A stretch of DNA of 64,000 nt from Saccharomyces mikatae IFO 1815 (Eukaryota > Ascomycota > Saccharomycetes > Saccharomycetales > Saccharomycetaceae): positions 930,001-994,000 of the forward strand of contig NC_079259.1 of the NCBI RefSeq assembly GCF_947241705.1. The letters run 5' to 3'. Below, in pieces: positions 36,860 to 46,534 of the stretch. The notes beneath the pieces were generated by a model. It made no database searches. It worked only from the letters and a program-made list of their open reading frames with translations, and was not told where the DNA came from. The translations under genes and the position numbers were made by a program. Within the stretch, counting starts at the first letter, position 1. The number at the start of each line of letters is the position of its first letter.

Positions 36860-39154
36860 TCAAACCATATCACTTCCTTGCTCTACATCCTTATTTGGCA
36901 ATTTGTAAAGTTTGAAATAATCGACTTCTGTGCCGTTAAGTAAAGCTTTCGAACCCGAAGGAGAATATAAAATTCGCCTCCATAATGGCGCATTTACATC
37001 GCTTGTAAGCCAAAAGTCCTTAATATTTCTTTTCCAACCGTAGTTTGTTGGTATTTTGGATGTAATTGAATATAAATTGTGCCCGGTACTATCTTTAATG
37101 CCAATGGTCTCTTTTATAACCGCTAACCACTGATCCATACCGGTCACCGTGTAACAAACACCAAAACAAGTCCGTGGTTTTCTTATCATTGAACCAGGAA
37201 CCGGAGATAGTACAGTGTCACTATTCTCCTCACCAGACTCAATTGAGGGCGCAAATCCTTCTGGCGTAGTGTTAAAGTTTTCATTCAAAGATAGACCATC
37301 GGGGCCAATTGCCTTACTTTCTTTCATCAAAACATTAAACTCCGAGTTTGTCAACCCTTTACAAATTTGAAAAGCTTGGACAAAGATCAAACTTGCAACC
37401 CAAATAGATTGTAACAAAGCCCATAACATGATTAAAAAGGTAAACTTATCATGCGCTAGTCCTGAACAGAGATCTGAATCTCCTAAAATAAAGCATTTGG
37501 AATTTTTCTGAGATATTTCTTCATACGCGTCCTCAAGCTCGTCGAAGTATTCCAGGCAAAGCGCTAAGAAAGTAAAAATACCACTTTCCATTGACGTAAT
37601 AAAAAATATAAACGCTTTGTGGTTCTTAAGTCCGACGTCATTAAAAATCCAAGGGCAATAATGGTCAAATCTTGCAACCACAGCATTATTCAGAGACGAA
37701 TATTTGCTTCTTAGAGGTTTCCTAGTCCATGTTTCAATACAAAAGCTCTTTGTATCAAATTTACCGATTTGAAGCAACTCTGAAATTGTTTGTCGAACGT
37801 TTTCGTGATTAGTTTCTTCTGGGAGGCACCCTGGGTCAAGATGAACAAGCTGGCCGAAAAGGTAAAACACTAACAAAAGTATTACCAGCATTAGTACATT
37901 AGTATAGCGCTTATCAGAAAATGTCCAAGGCATGACTTTGAAAAACCAAATGATGGTCACCCAAAGTAAAGTGCCAAAAAAAACACCGGATAACAAAGGT
38001 GACCTTAATAAGGTGACATTATGGACACCCATTCGCCCATATGACGGCAGAACAAATTTGTTCAAAATTTTATTAGTAGCAATAGCAAATAAAAAAAGAA
38101 TAATAATAGCAAACAGGAAGTTGATATGAGATAAAAGAGCAAATGAGACACCTAAAAATAGAAATGGTGTGATGAATGTAACTAATTTAGCATGTTGACT
38201 TTTTTTGAACCATTTTTTAATCGGATAACCATGGTTATCGAACCCAGAATGTGTTAGAGCCTCTCTAAGTGAATATACGGTGTTCATTTCTTGCGCGATA
38301 GCGAAGCAGTCTTTTCCAGTATCTGTTTTCAAAAAAAAATCAGCACCACCTTGTATTAAGTACTTAAGTACATGTGGTTGACCTTTGACAGTACCCCAGT
38401 GCAGTGGGGTGAACCCTTCCGTATCCGCAATTTTAATATTTGCGCCAAATTTTAATAACACTGCTACAGTTAAGGAATCTCCCTGGTAAGCGGCCCATAG
38501 TAGAGATGTTCTGCCCTTTGGATCCTGGCAATCTACATCTAAAAGACCTTTGCTAACAACATTGAACAGAACGTACAGAACTAGCATTATATTCGAGCTA
38601 TTCACGGATAAATGCAGTAGATTGAAACCCTGCTCATCGGTCATAGTAGGATCAGCTCCGTGTTTGAGCAGAAAATCCACAATATACACATACCCATATC
38701 TTGCAGCCCAATGTAATGGTGTAGCATGCAAAGCGCCTGCCCTTGCATTGACATCAGAGCCCTGTGAAACGAGAAAATCTACTACGGAAAGCCGGTTATT
38801 GATACTTGCCCAATGTAAACCAGTGATATGTTCAACAGGATCACCGTCGTTATTAACCTCAAGCAATTTTCCATGTATCATTTCCCTAACAGTCGCTAGA
38901 TCACCTTTTTGGCAAGCGGTATGATACCGGGTTAGCAAGGGATCCTCTTCGACCTCATCGTTACGATTAGCCTGCTCATTTCCGCTTGCGTTTTCGTTTC
39001 CGGATCGAATAGCCTTCAATGAGGATAACGAAGTAACATCGTTAAAATCGCCCAGGCTAATATCCTCTTGTGAATCGTTATTGCTAGGATCAGCCATTTG
39101 ATCTTCATCCGCCAAGGTCGAGGCCTGTGGCGTATTCTCTGACTCGTTCACCAT
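36860..39154 (-). CDS. AKR1: Palmitoyl transferase Akr1 (ankyrin-DHYC)
   Basis: This Golgi/endosomal protein S-acyltransferase palmitoylates Yck1, Yck2 and others and restrains pheromone signalling. The frame includes one codon (TTG) before the ATG at 39154, which gives 764 residues, the S. cerevisiae length. An acidic N-tail is followed by about six ankyrin repeats (about 75-300, for example '[26 protein letters not shown]'). Hydrophobic membrane spans follow from about 323. The catalytic motif is DHYC at 497-500, the yeast Akr form of DHHC. The cysteine-rich domain is reduced, as usual in Akr1. It shares a divergent promoter with PEX10. Confidence 0.97.
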   Translation of the reverse strand: MVNESENTPQASTLADEDQMADPSNNDSQEDISLGDFNDVTSLSSLKAIRSGNENASGNEQANRNDEVEEDPLLTRYHTACQKGDLATVREMIHGKLLEVNNDGDPVEHITGLHWASINNRLSVVDFLVSQGSDVNARAGALHATPLHWAARYGYVYIVDFLLKHGADPTMTDEQGFNLLHLSVNSSNIMLVLYVLFNVVSKGLLDVDCQDPKGRTSLLWAAYQGDSLTVAVLLKFGANIKIADTEGFTPLHWGTVKGQPHVLKYLIQGGADFFLKTDTGKDCFAIAQEMNTVYSLREALTHSGFDNHGYPIKKWFKKSQHAKLVTFITPFLFLGVSFALLSHINFLFAIIILFLFAIATNKILNKFVLPSYGRMGVHNVTLLRSPLLSGVFFGTLLWVTIIWFFKVMPWTFSDKRYTNVLMLVILLLVFYLFGQLVHLDPGCLPEETNHENVRQTISELLQIGKFDTKSFCIETWTRKPLRSKYSSLNNAVVARFDHYCPWIFNDVGLKNHKAFIFFITSMESGIFTFLALCLEYFDELEDAYEEISQKNSKCFILGDSDLCSGLAHDKFTFLIMLWALLQSIWVASLIFVQAFQICKGLTNSEFNVLMKESKAIGPDGLSLNENFNTTPEGFAPSIESGEENSDTVLSPVPGSMIRKPRTCFGVCYTVTGMDQWLAVIKETIGIKDSTGHNLYSITSKIPTNYGWKRNIKDFWLTSDVNAPLWRRILYSPSGSKALLNGTEVDYFKLYKLPNKDVEQGSDMV

Positions 39155-39688
39155 CAATTAGCTACTATGAACAAAAAAGTTTTTCCTGCAAAACAGAATA
39201 GTACTGATATAACCTACTAGATGTTTTATAGCTTAAAATCAGCAGTGTAAAATCCGCATTTGTTCTAGTTTTTGCATATGAATTCGTTTTATAGATCGTA
39301 CAATATGAGGGCGTAGCAAGAAAGTACGAAAGCAATAGTCTACTCTGATCACCCGGAGTGTGAGGTACGGATGCACGTAATCAAACAATGTTAACTCTGG
39401 AAGTACCTTGAAGAGAAAGCAAGCAAGGATGACTGAATAATATTTCACGAAGCCAAAGATCCAAGAATTAGAACATTTACCTACCTTTGTGCTATTGTCG
39501 ATATATGTGTCTTCTTTCAGCTAGTCTGCTGGGTATTATGACCCATTTTTATCAAGTGCGATTATCTTAAAGGGCCGAGGTAGGTTTAGCCGTTTACATG
39601 AAAAATAAGCTATAGTAGTGTGGATGGGACAATAAAGGCAAGGAATATACGCTACTCAATCGGGTGAATTGAGTGCTATACAGTAAGG
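39155..39688. other. Divergent promoter AKR1 / PEX10
   Basis: This is 534 bp. The only frame (39239-39448, minus) has no support as a gene. I recognise no oleate response element here in spite of the peroxisomal gene. Nothing else seen. Confidence 0.5.
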
Positions 39689-40702
39689 ATGGATTATGAC
39701 AATGATTTGAAAAAAAACTCACTTGCACGACTATCACAGTTAAGGTTTCCATTTGCAGATGCCCCCAGTATTGTACAAGCGCATCAAAAAGATGAACAAA
39801 TCCAAACCCTTTTAACTTTAAAGATAACTGATTTATGTAGGTTAATAAAGAACCAATTATTCGTTAACTCTTATCCTAAAGAACTTTCTATTTTAACCAA
39901 GCTACTATATTTGCTCTTTACTACAGGAAGACGTGGTAAAACATTGGGCGAGGAATATGTTGACTTAATATACACCAATAAGAGTGGTACTAAACTAACA
40001 GGACGAATTAGAATGATTTTATTTGTATTTTCCTATTCTATCTGTCCATATTTCATTACTAAACTTTACAAAAAATTAGTGCAAAGTGAAAAGGAAAGCA
40101 AAGCTGAAGACACTATAAGTATTACTGGGTTTTGTGAGGTTTTTTTGGATTTTATTTTAGATTTGCATATGACCTTATTTTATTTTAAAGGATCTTTTTA
40201 TAGTACTTTTAAAAGGATCTTTGGTATGAGATACATTTTTAGGCATGTGATGGCGGAAAATGAGGCTAAGTTTAGAAGAGAGGGCATAAGAACGTACAAA
40301 GTATTGGGTTATATACTATTGACTCAGAACATACTGAAATGGTATCCCGTTTTAAGGTCTGCACTCAGGTCCTGGATGTATGAAAAGAAAGGTACTGGCG
40401 ATTCAATTATCAACTTGTCTCCTGCTTTACGGCAGCATTCAGAACATAATTCGATAGAAGGTATACCGAACGAATCACAGCTGACTCATATAAATTTGTC
40501 GGATAAAAAGCAACTGCCATATATTCCAGAATCTTCGAGAAAATGCATTTTATGCCTCACGAATATGACTGATCCTAGCTGCGCGCCCTGTGGTCACCTA
40601 TTCTGCTGGGATTGTCTTATGAGTTGGTGTAAAGAGAGACCAGAGTGTCCTCTATGTAGACAGAAGTGTCGACCACAAGGGATTTTGGTTTTGCAGCAGT
40701 AG
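39689..40702 (+). CDS. PEX10: Peroxisomal RING E3 ligase Pex10
   Basis: This peroxisomal membrane protein forms the ubiquitin ligase channel with Pex2 and Pex12 that recycles Pex5. The 337 residues equal S. cerevisiae. The membrane-embedded N-terminal part has hydrophobic helices (about 105-160, 'MILFVFSYSICPYFITKLY'; 'FLDFILDLHMTLFYFKGSFY'). The C-terminal RING at about 286-327 has the full C3HC4 set: CILCLTNMTDPSCAPCGHLF then CWDCLMSW and CPLCRQKC. The partner substrate Pex5 is encoded at 2890. Confidence 0.97.
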   Translation: MDYDNDLKKNSLARLSQLRFPFADAPSIVQAHQKDEQIQTLLTLKITDLCRLIKNQLFVNSYPKELSILTKLLYLLFTTGRRGKTLGEEYVDLIYTNKSGTKLTGRIRMILFVFSYSICPYFITKLYKKLVQSEKESKAEDTISITGFCEVFLDFILDLHMTLFYFKGSFYSTFKRIFGMRYIFRHVMAENEAKFRREGIRTYKVLGYILLTQNILKWYPVLRSALRSWMYEKKGTGDSIINLSPALRQHSEHNSIEGIPNESQLTHINLSDKKQLPYIPESSRKCILCLTNMTDPSCAPCGHLFCWDCLMSWCKERPECPLCRQKCRPQGILVLQQ

Positions 40703-40921
40703 AGAAACTGTTCAATAATTTTGTTACCTTTTAACATTGCTTACGAGCTTCTTCAATAATAACGTCAAAGTTTTCGTAGATGAAGTAAATTCGAGAGAAA
40801 AACATCGTTATAATCATGTAATTACATTAATTAATTAGATATGTATTTTTATCAGGATTTTATTTGAAAACATCTTCTTTTTAAAGCTTTTTATCAATTA
40901 CAAGTTAAACACATTTTCTCA

Positions 40922-42844
40922 TTATACACCAATGTGGAAGAGAAGCTGCTTTTGCTTGCTTTTCTTTCTTTTTCCTCCAGTATTTATGTTCAAGTCTCTC
41001 AAATCATCCTGTACATTAACATGTTCTATGTTTGACTTTTTACCCCATTGTTTCGGATCTGCAATCTGGGGTCTATTCAAACCTGGAATTTGTACCTTTG
41101 GCTTTGGTGGAGGTAATTTAGGTAAGTTTAGACTCTTCAATTTATCCTTGCTACTATTTAATGAAGTAGCAGAAGATGAATTTTTTTTACTTTCCAAATA
41201 AGCTGGAGAAAAGGCTACTGCATTAGTGGAACTTCTGTAACTAACTGGTTGAGATGCTGTCCTTGTATTGTTTTTTACGTTTTTCAGAGTTTGTTTTTTT
41301 ATAGTGGTTGCAAAGGGATCATATGATGCTGCAGGACTTTTCAGAGTAGGAAGATTCTTGATATTTCTAACACCTAATGCTGCGCCTCCGCTGCCTCCAT
41401 CATTTGTTCCACCCCAATGGCCCCTGGCTATTGACATTGACAGAGAAGAATCACTAGATAAGGATGGTAATGAAGTCTGTCGCGCAAGGGTTTGCTCCCT
41501 TTGTTCATATATGGCATTCAGATTATTGTATTTGGCGGAGTTTTTGGGAAACGTTTCAGCCAAGTTATGCATCAATAAATAAATATCTGCATTTGGTCTT
41601 GTAAACAGCAACTTATAGGACTCTAACAATTTTTCGGCACTTAAGTGGCCTTTGGCATAATTCTCATTATAGGAGGTAAACTTATCAAAATCCTCTTTAC
41701 AATTCTCTAAATAGTATTTTGCTCTTTCCGCCAACCTTAATCTGCTCTCTTCAGGAGAACTGGTGGACCTCACATCAGATCTAGAATCGGATGGCGAACC
41801 AGGTAAGGATGACATAGATAAAAGGTCGTAATCATCTCTCTCTCTGATTACTCTAGATGGTGCTGAAATAAAAGTGGAAAGTTCTGACTGGAAAAACTTT
41901 GGTTTGCCCTTCAATATACTACCATGTTCTTGCAAAATATGGGCTTGTAACTCCAACTCATCTTTGAATACGACGAACTTATTATCTAGGCAAGTCTGAA
42001 CAGTGCAAACGTAATGTGATTGTCTAAAATGATCAAAAAGTTGATTGTAATCCTTGAAGTACTGAGGAGAAGTGGCATTGATTTTATCGCAGATGTGGCA
42101 CTTTTCATGCTGATTTCTCATGTGGATGTATAGTTCGTCATCTGAATAAAATCGTTTTCCAGAACAAAAGCCACACATAGGGTGACCTTTGAAACCTTCT
42201 GAGTTACCTCTGGTTTGGTGATTACGCAATTGATTTTGCGTGAACACTTCAAGCTCACTAGGAAATGCATGTTTATGAATTGCGCATATTAAACATATCA
42301 TTCTATTATGCTCAGATTTCAAATGTTCATTGTATTTCTTGAAACTTCCTAAATCGCTTACTTGTTCATCCTTTGACAATGGACAAAAGAATTTTAAAAG
42401 ATTCAGCGTTTCAACGGCAACCTCTTTGCTAGTGAAATTTATTCCATACTTTTCATTCTTTTCGGAAAAGCTTTGTTTGTCTGAAATTTCTCCGTCGATA
42501 TGGTCAGTGAACGTGACTTCTTCATTCTCTGTTCTACAAATTAAACATGTTTTCTTTTCGTATAGAGCCCGCTGTCTGAAAGCACAGATATGACATGTTT
42601 TATGATGGCATGGTGTTAAAGAAACATATACCAACTTACGCGCACAAATTACACATAATTCATTTTCCTCATCAGAACCACCAGCGCTGGAAATATTGAG
42701 CTGCGTTTCGGTAGATACGTTCTTACTTTTTTGCTTCCTCCTGGAATCCTTCCTATCGCTATTAGGTTTTGTACTATTTTGAGGCCCTTGCGTACGACGA
42801 AAGCTACGTTTCGGAGTAACATGTTCCTTGGTGGGTTCACTCAT
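40922..42844 (-). CDS. HEL2: RING ubiquitin ligase Hel2 (ribosome quality control sensor)
   Basis: This orthologue of ZNF598 ubiquitinates uS10 on collided ribosomes to trigger ribosome quality control and no-go decay. It has 640 residues against 639. After a basic N-tail, a C3HC4 RING begins at Cys64 (CVICARKLVYVSLTPCHHKT), followed by several C2H2-type fingers between about 180 and 310 (for example MCGFCSGKRFYSDDELYIHM). A Ser/Pro-rich linker carries 'LSMSSLPGSPSDSRSD'. The C-terminus is disordered and Lys-rich. A start at the ATG at 42844 agrees with the family. Confidence 0.96.
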   Translation of the reverse strand: MSEPTKEHVTPKRSFRRTQGPQNSTKPNSDRKDSRRKQKSKNVSTETQLNISSAGGSDEENELCVICARKLVYVSLTPCHHKTCHICAFRQRALYEKKTCLICRTENEEVTFTDHIDGEISDKQSFSEKNEKYGINFTSKEVAVETLNLLKFFCPLSKDEQVSDLGSFKKYNEHLKSEHNRMICLICAIHKHAFPSELEVFTQNQLRNHQTRGNSEGFKGHPMCGFCSGKRFYSDDELYIHMRNQHEKCHICDKINATSPQYFKDYNQLFDHFRQSHYVCTVQTCLDNKFVVFKDELELQAHILQEHGSILKGKPKFFQSELSTFISAPSRVIRERDDYDLLSMSSLPGSPSDSRSDVRSTSSPEESRLRLAERAKYYLENCKEDFDKFTSYNENYAKGHLSAEKLLESYKLLFTRPNADIYLLMHNLAETFPKNSAKYNNLNAIYEQREQTLARQTSLPSLSSDSSLSMSIARGHWGGTNDGGSGGAALGVRNIKNLPTLKSPAASYDPFATTIKKQTLKNVKNNTRTASQPVSYRSSTNAVAFSPAYLESKKNSSSATSLNSSKDKLKSLNLPKLPPPKPKVQIPGLNRPQIADPKQWGKKSNIEHVNVQDDLRDLNINTGGKRKKSKQKQLLFHIGV

Positions 42845-43357
42845 TTTGATTATTTAAAAAAGTATGGACACTATTTCTGAAATGAAAAAAAAATATATCA
42901 GAATAGAATCTATCGATGCTTTACTGCTATGTTTTCCCTAAACAATTTTTTATGTATAACTGAATAAACAGTTGTTTCAAAGTGATTTTTCCAGCACCTG
43001 AAGGACGCAATCGGAGAATACAGCTATAATCTAAAGCGGTCTAGAATATAAAAATCTTCACTAAGATCGTTTCTTTTTTTTATTTAGTATACTATTTAAG
43101 TACGAAACTTCCCACACTTTTAGCTTTTTTTTTCATTTTTCATTTTCAGTTTTACCGCATGCTTTCCATGCAGGGATTTGTATAACGAAATTCATCCGTC
43201 ACAGATGACAGAATTGAAGAATTGCGTGGTAGTAATACATGTTTACTTACATTAGATAATAAAAGTATCATGAAGACGATTACTGTCAGAATTTACTTCG
43301 GTGTCATCTCCTGTATGCTGAATGTGATTTCCTCGATTTGCGTTCTTGCTGCTATTC
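42845..43357. other. HEL2 promoter / CIA1 3' region
   Basis: This 513-bp stretch has strong poly-T/poly-A tracts at about 43072-43083 and 43124-43142 (nucleosome-depleting). A plus-strand frame (43222-43422) runs antisense into CIA1 and is not supported. No other feature. Confidence 0.5.
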
Positions 43358-44350
43358 TTAAGGTGACCTTTTCAGGGACCAAAAATTCACTGTTCCGTCG
43401 TCACCACCTGTTGCAAGTATAGTCTTACCATTCAGTTCTAGCCATTTCACAACGTTAATTTCATAAACTCCATGGCATAAGGTACGTTTAGCAAGGACTT
43501 TCCATTCTCCATCCATTTCTTCGTAGATTGCTAGTACTCCATCCGCACCTACACTAGCAATTAGGCCATTAAAGCCCCATGCAACATTGTAAACCTGTCT
43601 TTTATGTACATCCGGGAGAATAGCTTCACAAACCCATTCTTGTTGATCATCTTCATCGTCGCCCATGTATTTCCATACTCGTACTGTGGAATCGTCACTT
43701 CCACTGCATAGCCTAAACATCCCCTCAGTCTTGTCAAAATCAGAAGACCAAACAGTACCTTCGTGGCCATTCAAGACAGCAACACATTCCCAGTCGTCGT
43801 CGTAATCTTTCCATATTCTAACGGTGTCGTCATAAGAACTCGAAGCTAGTAGCGCCTCAGAAGGATGCCATATAACGTGTTTAACATCTTGAGAATGTTC
43901 TTGCAAAACACTGATACATTCATACTCTTCACCGTTTTCATCTGTTTCCCAAATCCACACGCTCTTGTCTCTGGAACAGGTTGCTAGATAATATCCATCA
44001 TTCGACCATGCCACCCCTTTTACTTCATTTTCATGACCTTCAATGATAGCTAGCAAGTCCATCTCAAAAGTTCTGTCAGCAGATTCTTCTTTAGCCCAGA
44101 TGGACACGGTAGAATCAAAAGACCCTGCTGCTAATAGCGAGGTGTGAGGCCTCCATGCCACTGACCGAATTGCCTTCTTATGAGCTGTCTCATCTAGTAC
44201 ATCTATTAACGCAAAGTCATCATTTGTCACATTAACCAGCTTGATTTTTCGATCGGTTGAACCTGTAGCTAATATACCTTGAGAAAAATCAAAGGACCAT
44301 ATCTTGTCCTTGTAGAGTTTCAGGGACTTAATCAATTCAATGGACGACAT
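43358..44350 (-). CDS. CIA1: Cytosolic iron-sulphur assembly WD40 protein Cia1
   Basis: This WD40 subunit of the CIA targeting complex (with Cia2 and Met18) delivers Fe-S clusters to cytosolic and nuclear proteins. Its 330 residues equal S. cerevisiae and fill a seven-bladed propeller. Repeats are plain: 'HKKAIRSVAWRPHTSLLAAG', 'HENEVKGVAWSNDGYYLATC', 'HSQDVKHVIWHPSEALLASS' and 'HEGTVWSSDFDKTEGMFRLC', each ending with a W-D/E type pair (VSIWAKE, VWIWETD, VRIWKDY, VRVWKY). It is essential in S. cerevisiae. Divergent from MSW1. Confidence 0.97.
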   Translation of the reverse strand: MSSIELIKSLKLYKDKIWSFDFSQGILATGSTDRKIKLVNVTNDDFALIDVLDETAHKKAIRSVAWRPHTSLLAAGSFDSTVSIWAKEESADRTFEMDLLAIIEGHENEVKGVAWSNDGYYLATCSRDKSVWIWETDENGEEYECISVLQEHSQDVKHVIWHPSEALLASSSYDDTVRIWKDYDDDWECVAVLNGHEGTVWSSDFDKTEGMFRLCSGSDDSTVRVWKYMGDDEDDQQEWVCEAILPDVHKRQVYNVAWGFNGLIASVGADGVLAIYEEMDGEWKVLAKRTLCHGVYEINVVKWLELNGKTILATGGDDGTVNFWSLKRSP

Positions 44351-44849
44351 TGCCTGTTAGATGTCTCAAATTATTAATCCAATGTCGAAGTATAACCCAG
44401 TCTTCACTTGCAATGTCAAGAACTCTTGATTTTATTTTTCATTAGTAAGGCAAAAACGATACGATATTTGATGTGAGATTTTTCAAACACGGCCCGCTGA
44501 GAGAGTACAATGTGTAGGTGGGCCTATTTAGAGGCAAGTTAATATGGGACTTCTCAAGAAATAAAGTGCAGTGATGCTGCAATGTACATCAGGGCTGGAA
44601 TGTATACGTATCCATCTCTACAGTGATTGTGACCTTTCTCTCAAGATGTTCTCTTCTCATATATGCAATACAGAAAGAGATAGCTGTGTATAGGCATTTT
44701 TGTTTTTCAAATGCCAAAATCGGCTTTGAGAATGCAGAAAATGGCATTATGTATCCAGTAGAGAGTACCTTTGACATCTCATAGTTTCGCATAACTCGAG
44801 GGAAATTAAACGTTTCCTTAAGTATCTATCTTCTCTCTTACAAAACAAG
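44351..44849. other. Divergent promoter CIA1 / MSW1
   Basis: This 499-bp stretch holds two promoters. A minus-strand frame (44589-44792) has no homologue known to me. No recognised sites. Confidence 0.5.
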
Positions 44850-45989
44850 ATGCTGGCTAGACAAGTTGCTCAAAGGTTAGCAAGCAAAAGGTGGACAAGC
44901 ACGGTACAACGTGCTGATTATAAGTTGAATTCTGAAGCGCTTCCAAGTAATGCTACGGTTTTCAGTATGATTCAGCCAACCGGTTGTTTCCACCTTGGTA
45001 ACTACCTAGGAGCTACACGTGTTTGGACAGACTTGTGTGAACTAAAACAACCCGGCCAAGAACTGATATTTGGTGTTGCTGATTTGCACGCCATTACTGT
45101 TCCAAAGCCAGATGGAGAAATGTTCAGAAAACTTCGCCATGAGGCAGTAGCAAGCGTACTGGCAGTTGGTGTAGACCCAGAAAAGGCATCAGTCGTTCAT
45201 CAATCAGCTATTCCTCAACACAGTGAATTGCACTGGTTGCTTTCTACTCTTGCTTCAATGGGATTCCTTAATCGCATGACGCAATGGAAATCAAAATCTA
45301 ACATCAAACAGTCAGAAAATGGAGAATATCAGGTCAATGACTCCGACGTGGGAAAAGTAAGGCTGGGCTTATTTTCGTACCCTGTCTTACAGGCAGCGGA
45401 TATCCTGCTTTATAAATCTACACACGTTCCTGTTGGCGATGATCAGTCACAGCATTTGGAATTAACAAGACACCTTGCTGAAAAATTCAACAAAACGTAC
45501 AAGGTAAATTTTTTTCCTAAGCCTGTAACGATGTTAGCACAAACAAAGAAAGTCTTGAGTTTAAGCTCTCCGGAAAAGAAGATGTCCAAGAGCGACCCGA
45601 ATCATGATTCCCTGATCTTCCTGAATGACGAGCCCAATGTAATCCAGAAGAAGATAAGAAGAGCCCTAACGGATTCGATTTCAGATAGGTTTTACTATGA
45701 TTCCGTGGAGAGGCCCGGTGTATCGAATTTAATAAATATTGTCAGTGGAATCCAACGAAAACCAATCAAAGATGTTGTAAAAGATGTGTCTCAATTCAAT
45801 AATTATAAAGATTTCAAAGACTATGTGTCCGAAGTGATAATTGAAGAATTAAAAGGCCCAAGAACAGAATTCAAAAAATATATCAATGAGCCAAATTATC
45901 TACACAGTGTCGTCGAATCTGGTATACGCAAAGCAAGAGAAAAGGCAGCAAAAAACTTGGATGACATTCACAAAATAATGGGGTTCTGA
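44850..45989 (+). CDS. MSW1: Mitochondrial tryptophanyl-tRNA synthetase
   Basis: This class I aminoacyl-tRNA synthetase charges mitochondrial tRNA-Trp. The 379 residues equal S. cerevisiae. The first 20 residues (MLARQVAQRLASKRWTSTVQ) are basic and amphipathic, a typical mitochondrial presequence. The HIGH-type motif is HLGN at 48-51 within 'QPTGCFHLGNYLGA' and the KMSKS motif is intact in 'EKKMSKSDPN'. 'GLFSYPVLQAADILLYK' and 'VPVGDDQSQHLELTR' are TrpRS signatures that contact tryptophan. Confidence 0.97.
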   Translation: MLARQVAQRLASKRWTSTVQRADYKLNSEALPSNATVFSMIQPTGCFHLGNYLGATRVWTDLCELKQPGQELIFGVADLHAITVPKPDGEMFRKLRHEAVASVLAVGVDPEKASVVHQSAIPQHSELHWLLSTLASMGFLNRMTQWKSKSNIKQSENGEYQVNDSDVGKVRLGLFSYPVLQAADILLYKSTHVPVGDDQSQHLELTRHLAEKFNKTYKVNFFPKPVTMLAQTKKVLSLSSPEKKMSKSDPNHDSLIFLNDEPNVIQKKIRRALTDSISDRFYYDSVERPGVSNLINIVSGIQRKPIKDVVKDVSQFNNYKDFKDYVSEVIIEELKGPRTEFKKYINEPNYLHSVVESGIRKAREKAAKNLDDIHKIMGF

Positions 45990-46534
45990 TTGTTCTTGAC
46001 TATGGGGCTGCTGCAAATGCAATCTAAATAATATAACAGTTTAACATGTACATATCTTTGTTATTATTGCAATATGCGCCATTTCTGACCTATATGTCCT
46101 GTTGTGAAACAGACGTAAGCGATCTTCAAAATAATGCAGGTTTTGATACAATCCAATCCCGAGCGCATCACCACAACCCTTAGTTGGTGCTCTTGCTATT
46201 TGGCTTGGGAACAAATAGACCTTTGTGAGTATTGCTATCCTGGGTGCAGTTATTTGTCTTAGCGATTCTTACGGACAGCGAAAAAGAACGGGTGCAGTGC
46301 GGCGATGAGTGCAATTAGCTGCCGAAGGGTTTGCACCGGTTATTCCGAGACCTTTTGCACACACTTGTATATATTCAGGGAAGTCGCAATGATTAACATA
46401 TTTCTTTTACAATTTAAAGCATAAGGATAAACGATATTTTTGCCCGGTATCAAGCTACGTTGGTAAGGCTTCTAAACTATTTTTGTAACGTTTTTGCGGC
46501 CAAGGAGTTGAGGTATTATTCATTCTAAAACGGG
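45990..46534 (+). promoter_or_regulatory. CCC2 promoter with two Aft1/Aft2 iron-response sites
   Basis: GGGTGCA at 46242-46248 and 46290-46296 are reverse complements of TGCACCC, the Aft1/Aft2 iron-regulon core. They are 48 bp apart and about 240-290 bp before the ATG. A third partial core, TGCACC, is at 46332-46337. In S. cerevisiae CCC2 is induced by Aft1 under iron starvation because it supplies copper to Fet3. The first 150 bp of the interval are the MSW1 3' end. Confidence 0.75.
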
